Shown: piece by piece, positions 33,616-41,135 of the stretch
How the letters are laid out: each line of letters begins with the position of its first letter
Position numbering within the stretch: position 1 is the stretch's first letter
Origin: an uncultured Bacteroidales bacterium
Lineage (GTDB): Bacteria; Bacteroidota; Bacteroidia; Bacteroidales; Paludibacteraceae
DNA: 43,488 nt
Assembly: GCA_903911085.1 (NCBI GenBank)
Contig: CAIWCC010000153.1
Span: forward strand, 1 to 43,488
Reading direction: 5' to 3'
The notes under the pieces: model-generated
What the model was told of the DNA's origin: nothing
Database searches by the model: none
What the model saw: only the letters and a program-made list of their open reading frames with translations
Position numbers and translations under genes: made by a program

Positions 33616-33772
33616 GATTATGATTTGGCGTTTTTGAGTACAGAAAAACGGCTGCACTTCTTCCCCGGTCGCCAAACCATAATCATGAGCAACGCTCAAA
33701 ATTCACAAGGGAATAATACAGCCGTCGTTTTATTGACGTTTAAGGGCATAAAAAAACCCTCTGAAAAAGGGT
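33616..33772 (-). promoter_or_regulatory. Structured leader with hairpin at the start codon and upstream terminator
   Basis: A 15-bp inverted repeat with one mismatch (33616-33630 and 33670-33684) ends three bases before the ATG at 33612. Further elements (CTCAAAA and CAGCCGTCGTTTT) repeat the loop segments in complement, in an interleaved order. At 33745-33772 ACCCT/AGGGT plus a minus-strand T tract forms a terminator, which may end the Fic transcript or act as an attenuator. The rest of the 33613-33959 gap has no gene I can support; CAAACATA (33813-33820) is a possible -7 box. Confidence 0.5.
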
Positions 33773-33959
33773 AACGTTTTTGGCGTTACTCATAATTATA
33801 ATTTGGCACTGCAAACATACAACTAATATTTGGAATAAAAATAAAATTAATAATTATTAACGCTTTATGATTTTAAAGTTTCGGGTTTCAACTTGCTTAC
33901 TTATTGATTTTCAATAATTTAATTATTATTTCAGTTTCAGCAAGTATATTTGGATGCGT

Positions 33960-34739
33960 TTATTTCAATCGGAGTGCCATTGGTAGCATCAATAAAAATG
34001 GTAGTGAGTAATCATAGTTGATATTTGAATAATCGCTTCCTATATGTACGTTTTTATAGTACGATTTAATGCGTTTTTGATACAATCTTTCGGACTGAAT
34101 AAACCATGCTTCATCTCCTAACTTTGCCACTAAAAACCATTTTTCTAACAATCGGCTAAGTCTACCATTACCATCGGCAAAAGGATGTATTTTTACATAC
34201 GATAAATGTAGCATTGATGCATAATAAAATACTTCGGTTATTGTCAAATCTCGTTTTAAAAGAATTTCAATGTCGGCAAATAATTTTTTTACTTCATCGT
34301 TTACAATTTCTACATTTGCTCCTGTATAAATTTTCACTCCATCGCCATAAATAAATACGTTTTTATCTCTTATTGCACCACGGTATTTAGCATTGGATAT
34401 TACTGTTTTGGTGGCTTTTTTATGGGCTAATAAAAAGTTTTTTAGTGTGAGTTTTTTAGTTTTTGCAAAATTATATGCAGTCTTTAAGTCTTCAATTTCT
34501 TTAAATGATTTTCCGCTATTGTTCATACCAGAATTGGTATATTTTAAATAGCTGTCGAAATCAATTCTATTGCCCTCTATCATTGACGAAAAAACGGCTG
34601 AATTGGAAAAATAAAAATCAAACTTTTCTGCACTTGTGCCATTTGCTTTTATTTTATTAAAATGTTTGAGTAAGGTAATAGGCTGCTGCGCTTTGTACCG
34701 TTCAAAATAAATTGATTTTATAAAATTTAATTTTTCCAT
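33960..34739 (-). CDS. Fic family protein with built-in inhibitory motif
   Basis: A 259-residue Fic protein with the full active-site motif HPFADGNGRLSR, in which the histidine and GNGR residues needed for AMPylation are intact. An N-terminal SSMIEGN segment matches the (S/T)xxxE(G/N) inhibitory helix of class II Fic proteins, which keeps activity low until released. Fic enzymes transfer AMP or other nucleotides to proteins. In a provirus it could modify host factors or take part in defence. It has its own -7 box (34763-34770). Confidence 0.92.
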   Translation of the reverse strand: MEKLNFIKSIYFERYKAQQPITLLKHFNKIKANGTSAEKFDFYFSNSAVFSSMIEGNRIDFDSYLKYTNSGMNNSGKSFKEIEDLKTAYNFAKTKKLTLKNFLLAHKKATKTVISNAKYRGAIRDKNVFIYGDGVKIYTGANVEIVNDEVKKLFADIEILLKRDLTITEVFYYASMLHLSYVKIHPFADGNGRLSRLLEKWFLVAKLGDEAWFIQSERLYQKRIKSYYKNVHIGSDYSNINYDYSLPFLLMLPMALRLK

Positions 34740-34762
34740 TGCTTTTGTTTATTAAATGTTTG

Positions 34763-34770
34763 CAAAGATA
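34763..34770 (-). promoter_or_regulatory. Probable -7 box of the Fic gene
   Basis: Minus-strand TATCTTTG, a perfect TAnnTTTG, 24 bp before the start codon, giving a short leader. No clear -33. Confidence 0.5.
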
Positions 34771-34849
34771 GTGATTATTTTATACTTACTGTTTTTGCTT
34801 AGTTTACTCATTTTGAAAACGTACATTTACTTTAATAAATCCACTGTAT

Positions 34850-35059
34850 TTACTTGTTTTTTTTATGGTTTTCGAGCGTTAATACAATGTTTTCGAGTGG
34901 TAAACCTAAATAATCGGCGGTTTCCTGCGGTGTAATGTATTGATGCTTTTTTTTATCGTTCACAAAACGTATTTTTTGAGCTATTCTCAAACTTTGAGCA
35001 TAGCATAAACCTGTTATACGCTGCAAATCTTTAGGCTTGATGGTGGTGGGTAATTTCAT
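34850..35059 (-). CDS. HTH protein (excisionase/MerR-like)
   Basis: A 69-residue protein with two HTH-like parts: IKPKDLQRITGLCYAQSLRI and YITPQETADYLGLPLENIVL. Size and pattern match small phage regulators or excisionases. Overlaps the next gene by ATGA. It could regulate integration or early genes. Confidence 0.55.
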   Translation of the reverse strand: MKLPTTIKPKDLQRITGLCYAQSLRIAQKIRFVNDKKKHQYITPQETADYLGLPLENIVLTLENHKKNK

Positions 35060-35490
35060 ACTGCAACTTTTTTTTGAGTGGTTTTACTTTCTAAATAGCT
35101 TTTGTATTCGAGTGTACGATCGCCAAATAAATTTACATGATATTCGGCTAATTTATCTAAAGCTATTTGCACATATTTATCTTCTAATATGTACTGGTAA
35201 TACGAAAATTGCGATACTAAATTTATTTTTTGAATGCATTGACGATTTGAAACAATTCGGCGCAATAATAATATAAATAGATTGTTTGATTGACATATCA
35301 CAGCTGCCAATAAATCAATTTTTGGCTCTTCAAATTGCGATTCACGCATAATTTTAAGTCCTGTACAATCATACACACTTTTTGGGTGAATTTTCTCTCT
35401 GAAATGACGTTCCATTTCAGAAGTAATTCTGTGTACATCTTCATTCAAAATACTTGCAATCATTTTTGCTGATAATTTAATAGTTTTCAT
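35056..35490 (-). CDS. Unknown early protein
   Basis: A 144-residue helical protein starting KTIKLSAKMIASILNEDVHR, which resembles a DNA-binding helix pair, with a hydrophobic centre (DLLAAVICQSNNLFILLLRRI) and a basic end. The hydrophobic part is not a clean membrane helix. Coupled to 34850-35059. No family recognised. Confidence 0.6.
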   Translation of the reverse strand: MKTIKLSAKMIASILNEDVHRITSEMERHFREKIHPKSVYDCTGLKIMRESQFEEPKIDLLAAVICQSNNLFILLLRRIVSNRQCIQKINLVSQFSYYQYILEDKYVQIALDKLAEYHVNLFGDRTLEYKSYLESKTTQKKVAV

Positions 35491-35513
35491 AATGCTGTTT
35501 TTTTATAAAGTTA

Positions 35514-35762
35514 TTAACTTATTTGTTTACCGTCCTGCCATCGTTGCACTTCGTTGCCATTATCGTAAAATATAGCCGTTTTGTAGAGTCCAAATACTAG
35601 CTTTTTCAAAATTCTATCGGTCAATTTCTGGATGGCAATTCCTTTTTTTTCGTCGGACAGAAACGCCCAATAGGTTTTATTTGCCGTTGGTTGATCGGGA
35701 TAGAAATACACTACAAGTTTGAACCTGGTGCCGATGTTGTTTGTCTGGTTATTCCAATCCAT
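35514..35762 (-). CDS. Unknown 82-residue early protein
   Basis: A small alpha/beta protein (RFKLVVYFYPDQPTANKTYW, GLYKTAIFYDNGNEVQRW). It overlaps the putative initiator by 14 bp, so it is probably translated with it. No family recognised. Confidence 0.6.
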   Translation of the reverse strand: MDWNNQTNNIGTRFKLVVYFYPDQPTANKTYWAFLSDEKKGIAIQKLTDRILKKLVFGLYKTAIFYDNGNEVQRWQDGKQIS

Positions 35763-37182
35763 TTGTTTCTTCGAGTTTATTAATGATGGTTACTAGCGAA
35801 TGTCTGAACACAAATTTATATTTTGGTAAATGATTTTCGATGTAATTTTCGGCTTCCATGAGCGTAGTTTTGCCCTCGGCAAGTTCACGCTGTTTGGCGC
35901 TTAGCATTTTCATTTCTTTGATGTTTTTCAACGCTTTAGCTTTGTCGGCTTCATTTTGTTTGGCATTTTTCCACCAGTCAAAAGTACGTTTCAAGCCTGT
36001 TGCATTGTCGAGGTCTATATATTTGGAAATGAGCACAAAATAAGCTGAATTTTTGGCAGCGTACCTGTTGGCAGCATCCACACACCACATCAGTTGATTG
36101 AGTCTAAATGCATATTGGTCAATAGTTTGGCACGGCACAAAACATGTATCTACATCTTTGGCAAGCGGATTGGGGAAATAATATTTTTCGGCATATTCGA
36201 TGGCTGCAATTCTGGCAGCAGGGAATATCTCCACACCACGTTTTGAGTAAATGGCTTGTATGGTATAGTCCACAAAATAAGCTGCATAGGTCAATCTAAA
36301 GAAACCGTGCCACTGCTTAGGCTCTTTTTTGGTGAACACTTTGCGGAAATCAATATCGCGATCATTCATCATGTTTTGAACGTCGCCACGCCCCCCTGTT
36401 GGCTTTATTTTGGCTGTTTCTGGGCTTTTTGCTTCCGATGTTGGCATCCCCTGTGTTCCCGATGATGCTCCAGCTACACTCTCGAAATTTTTTACAATGC
36501 TTTTCAAATCCACAATCGCTGCGTTGTTTTCGGAGCTTTCAGAACCGTTACTATTTAAAACAGACGGCACGTCGGAATATATTTTATTTATTAAGTGTTC
36601 TTGAACATTTTTTTCTTCCTTGCATTCTGCAATTTGAGGGACTAAAGAAAAACCCGCTGTGGGTGCTGTTTTTTGCAGGTTTAAGGGGTTATAGTCGGGG
36701 TTTGCCTTGTCCGATACCAAAAGAAAATTAGCATTGATATGGAGCTCAAAATTTGCTTTTTTGCCGTGTCCTACTTTGCGGGTAATAACGCCAGCTTCCA
36801 TCAAGCGGAGGATGTTTCGGTAAACGGTGCTTAGTTCTTTAGCGTTGTGTTTCGACAACTGGTAACGATTGGTTGAGCACACAAACACGCCATCGCCACA
36901 TATAGTGTTGGTAAGTAGGCTGAATGTATTTTTATTGCCTTGTTCGGCGTTTATTTTTTCGTAATTGCGTATGTTTTGAAACATTTTTTTGCCCATTTCC
37001 AATACCAAATCATTGAACAAAGCACGGTGCGTGGGCTTTAGGGTTTGATGCTTGGCTTGATTTTCGGGATCGTCTTTGCGCCTTTGGTTAATTACATCAT
37101 TGTACTGCGCTGCAAACACATCGTAATTGTCCATCATTGGGCCAATATGTAAGCGGGTGTTTATGTATGGTAGTTTTAGCAT
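35749..37182 (-). CDS. Putative replication initiator (winged-helix type)
   Basis: A 477-residue protein. Residues about 45-165 read like a winged-helix replication protein: PTHRALFNDLVLEMGKKM, SLLTNTICGDGVFVCSTNRY, then STVYRNILRLMEAGVITRKV with a beta wing (GHGKKANFELHI). The middle (about 190-270) is low-complexity. The C-terminal 200 residues are helical (WWKNAKQNEADKAKALKNIK). No polymerase, helicase or HUH nuclease motif is seen. Its position next to the GC-rich hairpin block supports an initiator role; the assignment is tentative. Confidence 0.45.
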   Translation of the reverse strand: MLKLPYINTRLHIGPMMDNYDVFAAQYNDVINQRRKDDPENQAKHQTLKPTHRALFNDLVLEMGKKMFQNIRNYEKINAEQGNKNTFSLLTNTICGDGVFVCSTNRYQLSKHNAKELSTVYRNILRLMEAGVITRKVGHGKKANFELHINANFLLVSDKANPDYNPLNLQKTAPTAGFSLVPQIAECKEEKNVQEHLINKIYSDVPSVLNSNGSESSENNAAIVDLKSIVKNFESVAGASSGTQGMPTSEAKSPETAKIKPTGGRGDVQNMMNDRDIDFRKVFTKKEPKQWHGFFRLTYAAYFVDYTIQAIYSKRGVEIFPAARIAAIEYAEKYYFPNPLAKDVDTCFVPCQTIDQYAFRLNQLMWCVDAANRYAAKNSAYFVLISKYIDLDNATGLKRTFDWWKNAKQNEADKAKALKNIKEMKMLSAKQRELAEGKTTLMEAENYIENHLPKYKFVFRHSLVTIINKLEETNGLE

Positions 37183-37235
37183 TAATTGAAAATTGATAGA
37201 TTTTAGTTGATAATTGATAGTTAAGAAAAGAAGTT

Positions 37236-37498
37236 CCAGCGGTCTAAGGCGTTTCGCCCATTTTCGACCGCTGGGATTGGCTTCCCCTGGTTCCCCACAC
37301 TTTACATCTCTGTTGGTGGGGTGCGGGACTCTACCCGCTTTACGATTGCCTTGTCCCTTTCGGGGTGTAGGATTGCATTATTTCGCTTTCTACGCTTTAA
37401 AGGTTCGGTTTTGCTTTTAGTTACCCGCAAACGGTTTAGGTTTGCGGGGCGTGCTTTATTACAGACAGGTATCAGCTACTGTGTAGGGCACGTTTTTT
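37236..37498. other. GC-rich hairpin-dense block, candidate origin or structured RNA
   Basis: A non-coding block with clearly higher GC than its surroundings (about 55% in 37261-37320). Inverted repeats: CCAGCGGTC (37236-37244) with 37266-37274, enclosing GGCG/CGCC; CCCCAC (37293-37298) with 37316-37321; GCGGG (37323-37327) with 37334-37338; CCCGCAAAC (37424-37432) with 37440-37448; CGTGC (37450-37454) with 37488-37492, followed by a T6 tract on the + strand. It lies between the putative initiator start and the 37497-37736 stop. It could be the replication origin, a long leader of the initiator mRNA, or a separate RNA. No promoter consensus is visible. Confidence 0.55.
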
Positions 37499-37736
37499 AT
37501 TCTATTATTTTGCAAGCTTCAAGCTTTACAAAAATGGTTTGTTCAATTTCTCCAATTCTTAGATCATTTATCCATAGCTCTGTTTCGCCAGATGCAAGAG
37601 CTACTGGATGATTTTTTATACTTCCGTCAATGTTGCTAAATGCACATAAAGCATCTTCTTTTTTCTCATATTTAAAAATTTGAGTAAGTCCAGCAATCAT
37701 AAACTTTTTACCGCTTAAAAATTCCTTTTTAGTCAT
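37497..37736 (-). CDS. Unknown 79-residue protein
   Basis: A small beta-rich protein (GKKFMIAGLTQIFKYEKKED, TELWINDLRIGEIEQTIFVK). Overlaps the DUF4494 gene by 8 bp, so probably translated with it. No family recognised. Confidence 0.6.
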   Translation of the reverse strand: MTKKEFLSGKKFMIAGLTQIFKYEKKEDALCAFSNIDGSIKNHPVALASGETELWINDLRIGEIEQTIFVKLEACKIIE

Positions 37737-38190
37737 CGCTTTTCTCCTCCACTTTTTCGGGGGCTACATACTCATAAATATCAATGAAATTTGTTTCGGT
37801 AATGCTGTAAATTTCATAATCAGCCATTGTACCTTTCATACCCTCGTTAATGCTTTTGAAAGCATCTTCAATGTCGGATGCTCTGGTAATCATTTTTGAA
37901 GGAGTTCGTTTTTCTACGCCTTTGTCCTCGTCCAGCGAAATAAACATTACTTTTGCGCTGTAAATTTTATCGCTCATGTTGGTGGTAAACAGTTCGTTAA
38001 TTCTTGCACGGCGCACTTTCGATACAATAAATTCGCCACTGATAAACGGTTTCATTTCGGTGTTTATCCGTGCCTCTGCTTCGGTAAACGATAAGGCATC
38101 CACTAAGTAGTTTTCTACTGCTTTTACTATTTTTCCTTCTTCGGCGGTTTTTTCATATTTTACTGCCACACTGAACCAATTTCTTTGCAT
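37729..38190 (-). CDS. DUF4494 family protein
   Basis: A 153-residue protein matching DUF4494 of Bacteroidota phages and prophages: WFSVAVKYEKTAEEGK, YLVDALSFTEAEARI, FISGEFIVSKVRRA and MKGTMADYEIYSITETNFID. The function is not established; it is often found with phage early genes. Confidence 0.88.
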   Translation of the reverse strand: MQRNWFSVAVKYEKTAEEGKIVKAVENYLVDALSFTEAEARINTEMKPFISGEFIVSKVRRARINELFTTNMSDKIYSAKVMFISLDEDKGVEKRTPSKMITRASDIEDAFKSINEGMKGTMADYEIYSITETNFIDIYEYVAPEKVEEKSDD

Positions 38191-38202
38191 AATCTTTAAT
38201 TT

Positions 38203-38418
38203 TTAAGGGTTTTTATTCTCTTTTTTAAGTCTTATATTTTCTTCTTCCAGTAGTCGCATTTTGCGAGATACATAGTTTTGACGTGTAATTTCCGTCGTGT
38301 AAAGTGCTTTCCATTTTCGGGCTTCGTCCAGTGCTGCCTCTAGGCGTGTGCCGTATTGTCCGTTTTGTTTGCGGTGTTCGATGGGTTTTACATCAAACAT
38401 GGAAAGTTGAGCGTTCAT
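38203..38418 (-). CDS. Small coiled-coil protein, unknown
   Basis: A 71-residue basic protein with a helical, coiled-coil C-terminus (RKMRLLEEENIRLKKENKNP). Overlaps the zinc-ribbon membrane gene by ATGA. No family recognised. Confidence 0.6.
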   Translation of the reverse strand: MNAQLSMFDVKPIEHRKQNGQYGTRLEAALDEARKWKALYTTEITRQNYVSRKMRLLEEENIRLKKENKNP

Positions 38419-38648
38419 ACTTGGTAATGATTAAGTGCCCAAATTACAAGCGTTACAATGGCTATCAAGCTAGCTGCAAAACTCAGTAATATTCGGGAGC
38501 GTTTTTTGAGCGTTGCACCATCAGCTATAAAAAACTGACAACTGTTAGGGTCGCTCACTTGGTCGATGTTTCTATCCAGTACGGAGCATCTATTTTTGTC
38601 GTTAATACAGTAATTGCAAAACGGACAATTAAAATTAGTGGTTATCAT
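38415..38648 (-). CDS. Zinc-ribbon membrane protein
   Basis: A 77-residue protein with five cysteines in the first half (CPFCNYC, CSV, SCQF), which could bind zinc, and a C-terminal membrane helix (about 53-73, LLSFAASLIAIVTLVIWAL). Coupled by ATGA overlaps on both sides. Function unknown. Confidence 0.6.
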   Translation of the reverse strand: MITTNFNCPFCNYCINDKNRCSVLDRNIDQVSDPNSCQFFIADGATLKKRSRILLSFAASLIAIVTLVIWALNHYQV

Positions 38649-38809
38649 AGCCGTTGTGCTTTGTAGTCCTTAAACATAAAGTAGCTAATGAGATAGCAAA
38701 TGACTGCAAACAGGGCAAAATGAAACGATTGCATTGTGAAGTATAAATAAGTACACATAATGGCAAAAGCGCAAAATACGAGCGCAAAAATAATGGTAGC
38801 TGCTTTCAT
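38645..38809 (-). CDS. 54-residue two-helix membrane protein
   Basis: ATG at 38809. Two hydrophobic segments (about 4-25 and 31-45) and a basic end (FKDYKAQRL). It ends in an ATGA overlap with the zinc-ribbon gene. Function unknown; its position among early genes differs from the virion membrane set. Confidence 0.6.
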   Translation of the reverse strand: MKAATIIFALVFCAFAIMCTYLYFTMQSFHFALFAVICYLISYFMFKDYKAQRL

Positions 38810-38817
38810 AACTGATA

Positions 38818-39162
38818 TTAATTAGGGCGTGAAAATTCGTTTTGTTTAACACTTACTCTGGCGAAATAATCGTTAATCTGACTTCCAAAAATTACCGATC
38901 CTTTGCCACCTCTTTTTATTGGATCTATTCCTACACTTCTGAGGCTTGCTATAATGGAGCGTTCAGGCTGCTTTGCACCATTTACGCCAAACAGTTTGTG
39001 TAACCGTTCATCTTTTACGGCATAATAATGCTGTGGTTCTATTACAAATTCTGTAGTAGTGGTGGCTGGCACCTGGTGTTTGCTCAATGCTTTTTCAACT
39101 ATTGAAGTCAAAAACGCTTCTAAGTCTTGTTTTTGTCCGTTTACAAATAATGCTACTTCCAT
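38818..39162 (-). CDS. DNA-binding-like protein, unknown
   Basis: A 114-residue protein with a helical N-terminus (LEAFLTSIVEKALSKHQ) and a C-terminal helix-turn pattern (QPERSIIASLRSVGIDPIKR, then GSQINDYF) that looks like a small winged helix. No clear family. Confidence 0.55.
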   Translation of the reverse strand: MEVALFVNGQKQDLEAFLTSIVEKALSKHQVPATTTTEFVIEPQHYYAVKDERLHKLFGVNGAKQPERSIIASLRSVGIDPIKRGGKGSVIFGSQINDYFARVSVKQNEFSRPN

Positions 39163-39177
39163 AATATGAATTGTTTA

Positions 39178-39384
39178 TTAGGCTTTTACTAGTTTAAAAT
39201 ATCCGATCTTACCATCTTTGCGCTCAATGTCGCAAGGTGCTTTTCCGCAAAAATCGTGATTCAGAAAAGCGCAATGATCACAATCGCATGAGCCTGCCTG
39301 TTGCTGTGGGCTTTGGCGAAACTCATAGTTTTTACCATCAATGGCAATGCTAGTTTGGTCGGGGCTGATTACTGGGCTTGACAT
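39178..39384 (-). CDS. Small Cys-rich zinc-ribbon-like protein
   Basis: A 68-residue protein with five cysteines (CDCDHCAFLNHDFCGKAPC), a likely zinc site, and a short beta end. Overlaps the upstream HTH gene by 16 bp. Function unknown. Confidence 0.6.
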   Translation of the reverse strand: MSSPVISPDQTSIAIDGKNYEFRQSPQQQAGSCDCDHCAFLNHDFCGKAPCDIERKDGKIGYFKLVKA

Positions 39385-39587
39385 ACTGGCGATGGTTTTA
39401 TGGTTTGCTTTTCAATTACGCCAAGTACCTGTAATGCGTTTCTCACTGTGCTTTGCGATACATTGTGATGTATGGCGGTTCTCATTATGGCCTGTGTGGT
39501 CATGTGTCCCTCTTTTTCGTACGCTCTAAAAGTCTTCTTATAGACTGTGTAGCGTTTGTTTAAGTCTTTTTTGCTTGTAAGTGGCAT
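39369..39587 (-). CDS. Small HTH protein
   Basis: A 72-residue basic protein with an HTH-like core (MTTQAIMRTAIHHNVSQSTV). Its start lies within the first copy of the 65-nt intergenic repeat, so it shares the divergent control region with the first small + gene. Confidence 0.55.
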   Translation of the reverse strand: MPLTSKKDLNKRYTVYKKTFRAYEKEGHMTTQAIMRTAIHHNVSQSTVRNALQVLGVIEKQTIKPSPVCQAQ

Positions 39588-39649
39588 AATAATTAATTTA
39601 TTGGTTATCTTTGCGGGTTATTTTGTACAATGTTGTGTAAATTTTTAAA
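39585..39649. repeat. 65-nt intergenic direct repeat, copy A
   Basis: Identical to 40485-40549, exactly 900 bp away. Both sit between a leftward start codon and a rightward small gene and contain a rightward -7 box TATCTTTG (39606-39613). Confidence 0.85.
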
Positions 39650-39661
39650 TAATATTTAATC

Positions 39662-39832
39662 ATGGAAAAAATTGAAATTGAAAAAATAATGTCTGTAAAA
39701 GGGCTTATATCCGCTTGTAAAATTTCATTGGCTAACGTAAATACAACCGCTGAAGAAAGAAAAGTTATAGAGGCTGAACTTATTAGATGCAAGCAAGAAC
39801 TTAGCTTGCTAGAAAAATCAAAAACAATCTAA
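39662..39832 (+). CDS. Small helical protein, repeated module gene 1
   Basis: ATG at 39662, 56 residues. Opens MEKIEIEK, almost identical to the starts of the genes at 40074 and 40560, and the rest is a predicted helix pair (TTAEERKVIEAELIRCKQEL). Its 3' end overlaps the leftward 39818-40030 gene by 15 bp. The -7 box at 39606-39613 gives a leader of about 40 nt. Function unknown; three copies suggest a dose- or specificity-related role. Confidence 0.6.
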   Translation: MEKIEIEKIMSVKGLISACKISLANVNTTAEERKVIEAELIRCKQELSLLEKSKTI

Positions 39833-40030
39833 AGCTAATTCCAAGTTTTTAATTCGTTTTAACGTTAACGAGGCTAACTCTCTCATATCTTCATCTGTTA
39901 TTTCGCTCTTTTGCAAAATAATGGATGCTGGCTTTGTGTAGCTATCCCTGAATTCAATAAAGGCATTAGCTAATTGATTAAGTTGCTCTACAATACTGTT
40001 TATGCTTGCTTTGTTTTCTTCGTTTGACAT
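39818..40030 (-). CDS. Small helical protein, repeated module partner 1
   Basis: ATG at 40030, 70 residues (a longer frame to 40228 would read antisense through the next module and is not supported). Starts MSNEENKASINSIVEQ and is helical throughout, with LASLTLKRIKNLELAL at the end. Related in start and pattern to the products of 40236-40487 and 40722-40964. Confidence 0.55.
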   Translation of the reverse strand: MSNEENKASINSIVEQLNQLANAFIEFRDSYTKPASIILQKSEITDEDMRELASLTLKRIKNLELALDCF

Positions 40031-40073
40031 AATGATAATTTTTAGTTTGTGTATTTTTTTTAAATATTTAATC

Positions 40074-40241
40074 ATGGGAAAAATTGAAATTGAATTAGCT
40101 ATAGCAATGATAGAATTTACCAACAATGAATGTAGAGGGTTTATAAATGAACCATTTCTATCTAAAGATGCAAAAGCAGAATACGAAAAACAATTGAAAG
40201 AAGGACTTGCAGAAATAGAAAGATACAAGGCGATGTTATAA
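40074..40241 (+). CDS. Small helical protein, repeated module gene 2
   Basis: ATG at 40074, 55 residues, start MGKIEIELAIAM and end KAEYEKQLKEGLAEIERYK, a paralogue of the genes at 39662 and 40560. Overlaps the leftward 40236-40487 gene by 6 bp. Its upstream sequence belongs to the second repeat type (40028-40052, shared with 40962-40986), not the 65-nt repeat. Confidence 0.6.
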   Translation: MGKIEIELAIAMIEFTNNECRGFINEPFLSKDAKAEYEKQLKEGLAEIERYKAML

Positions 40242-40487
40242 ATGGCGTTGCATACTTTCTATATTTTCTTTTGTACGTGCTTTCAAGTATTCCAATCTTT
40301 CTTGAATACGTTTTGCATTTTCGGGTGTTGTATCTTTCATATTCGATAAAATATCCATCAACATATTATTTACCGTTATGCAATTGGTATTAACCGTAAG
40401 AGCTATTACCGATAATTGAGAGCAAAGCACACTTTGGCTCATGTCCTTAAGAAATTCTTCTGCGATGTTGTTTTCTTCGTTTGTCAT
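40236..40487 (-). CDS. Small helical protein, repeated module partner 2
   Basis: 83 residues, start MTNEENNIAEEFLKDMSQ, helical with a central Thr/Asn-rich stretch (IALTVNTNCITVNNMLMDIL) and a basic helix (RIQERLEYLKARTKENI). Paralogue of the other two leftward module genes. Its start codon lies in copy B of the 65-nt repeat. Confidence 0.6.
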   Translation of the reverse strand: MTNEENNIAEEFLKDMSQSVLCSQLSVIALTVNTNCITVNNMLMDILSNMKDTTPENAKRIQERLEYLKARTKENIESMQRHL

Positions 40488-40549
40488 AATAATTAATTTA
40501 TTGGTTATCTTTGCGGGTTATTTTGTACAATGTTGTGTAAATTTTTAAA
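40485..40549. repeat. 65-nt intergenic direct repeat, copy B
   Basis: Identical to 39585-39649, with a rightward -7 box TATCTTTG at 40506-40513. The exact 900-bp spacing indicates recent duplication or conversion of the module. Confidence 0.85.
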
Positions 40550-40559
40550 ATAATTAATC

Positions 40560-40727
40560 ATGGGAAAAATTGAAATTGAAAAAGAAATCAAAAATTTGGA
40601 ATTATCTATCAAAATTGCTAAACTATCGCTTCAAAATAATGCCTTATCCACTGATGCGATTGATGAATTAGAAAATAGCTTAAAAATGGCGTATGATCGA
40701 CTAATTGAGCTCAAAAGGCAATTATAA
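40560..40727 (+). CDS. Small helical protein, repeated module gene 3
   Basis: ATG at 40560, 55 residues, start MGKIEIEKEIKN and end AIDELENSLKMAYDRLIELK. Third paralogue of the rightward family. Overlaps the leftward 40722-40964 gene by 6 bp. Confidence 0.6.
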   Translation: MGKIEIEKEIKNLELSIKIAKLSLQNNALSTDAIDELENSLKMAYDRLIELKRQL

Positions 40728-40964
40728 TTCTTTTATTTCGGGCACTTCCAGAAGTTCAAGTATATTTTCTTTAATTGCTTTGAGTTGCGCTTTAGCCTGT
40801 TGCATTTCAGCCTCCGTTGGTTGTCTAGTATTTAAGATAAAATACAATTGGGCACTAAACGCTAAGGCTTGATAACGTGTGGTCATTAATCCAGATAGTA
40901 ATACGATTTTTAAAATTTCGTCTTTATTTGGTTTAGAGTATAAATCTTTTTCTTCGTTTGTCAT
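40722..40964 (-). CDS. Small helical protein, repeated module partner 3
   Basis: 80 residues, start MTNEEKDLYSKPNKDEI, helical (TEAEMQQAKAQLKAIKENIL at the end). Third paralogue of the leftward family. Minus-strand TATCTTTG at 41030-41037 is its likely -7 box, overlapped by operator-like repeats. Confidence 0.6.
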   Translation of the reverse strand: MTNEEKDLYSKPNKDEILKIVLLSGLMTTRYQALAFSAQLYFILNTRQPTEAEMQQAKAQLKAIKENILELLEVPEIKEL

Positions 40965-41029
40965 AATGATAATTTTTAGTTTGTGTTTTGTACAACTTTG
41001 CTGTTTATTGTTTGTTTTAATTTCGGGGA

Positions 41030-41103
41030 CAAAGATATAATAAATCTGACATACTATACTAAATATGACATATTATTTTCTTATTTATATTCATTCTAAA
41101 TAA
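41030..41103. promoter_or_regulatory. Divergent control region with operator-like motifs, site 1
   Basis: It holds the leftward -7 box (41030-41037), TGACATA (41047-41053), ATATGACATAT (41063-41073) and TCATTCTAAATAA (41091-41103), ahead of the rightward 41136 gene. The last two motifs recur at 41699-41709 and 41734-41746, before the repressor gene, as expected for a common operator set. Confidence 0.5.
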
Positions 41104-41135
41104 GAAATAAAGATAAATAATTAATAATCAATACA

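Noticed and set aside
33685-33774. Rightward 29-codon gene
   Set aside because: Lies wholly inside the structured leader; no promoter or homologous pattern. Kept only as a remark in the leader finding.
36399-36731. Rightward 110-codon frame inside the putative initiator
   Set aside because: Antisense to a long gene with good coding character; looks like a shadow frame.
40002-40241. Longer start for the second module gene
   Set aside because: The extra N-terminal part is antisense to the neighbouring gene's start; the ATG at 40074 aligns with the identical starts of its two paralogues.
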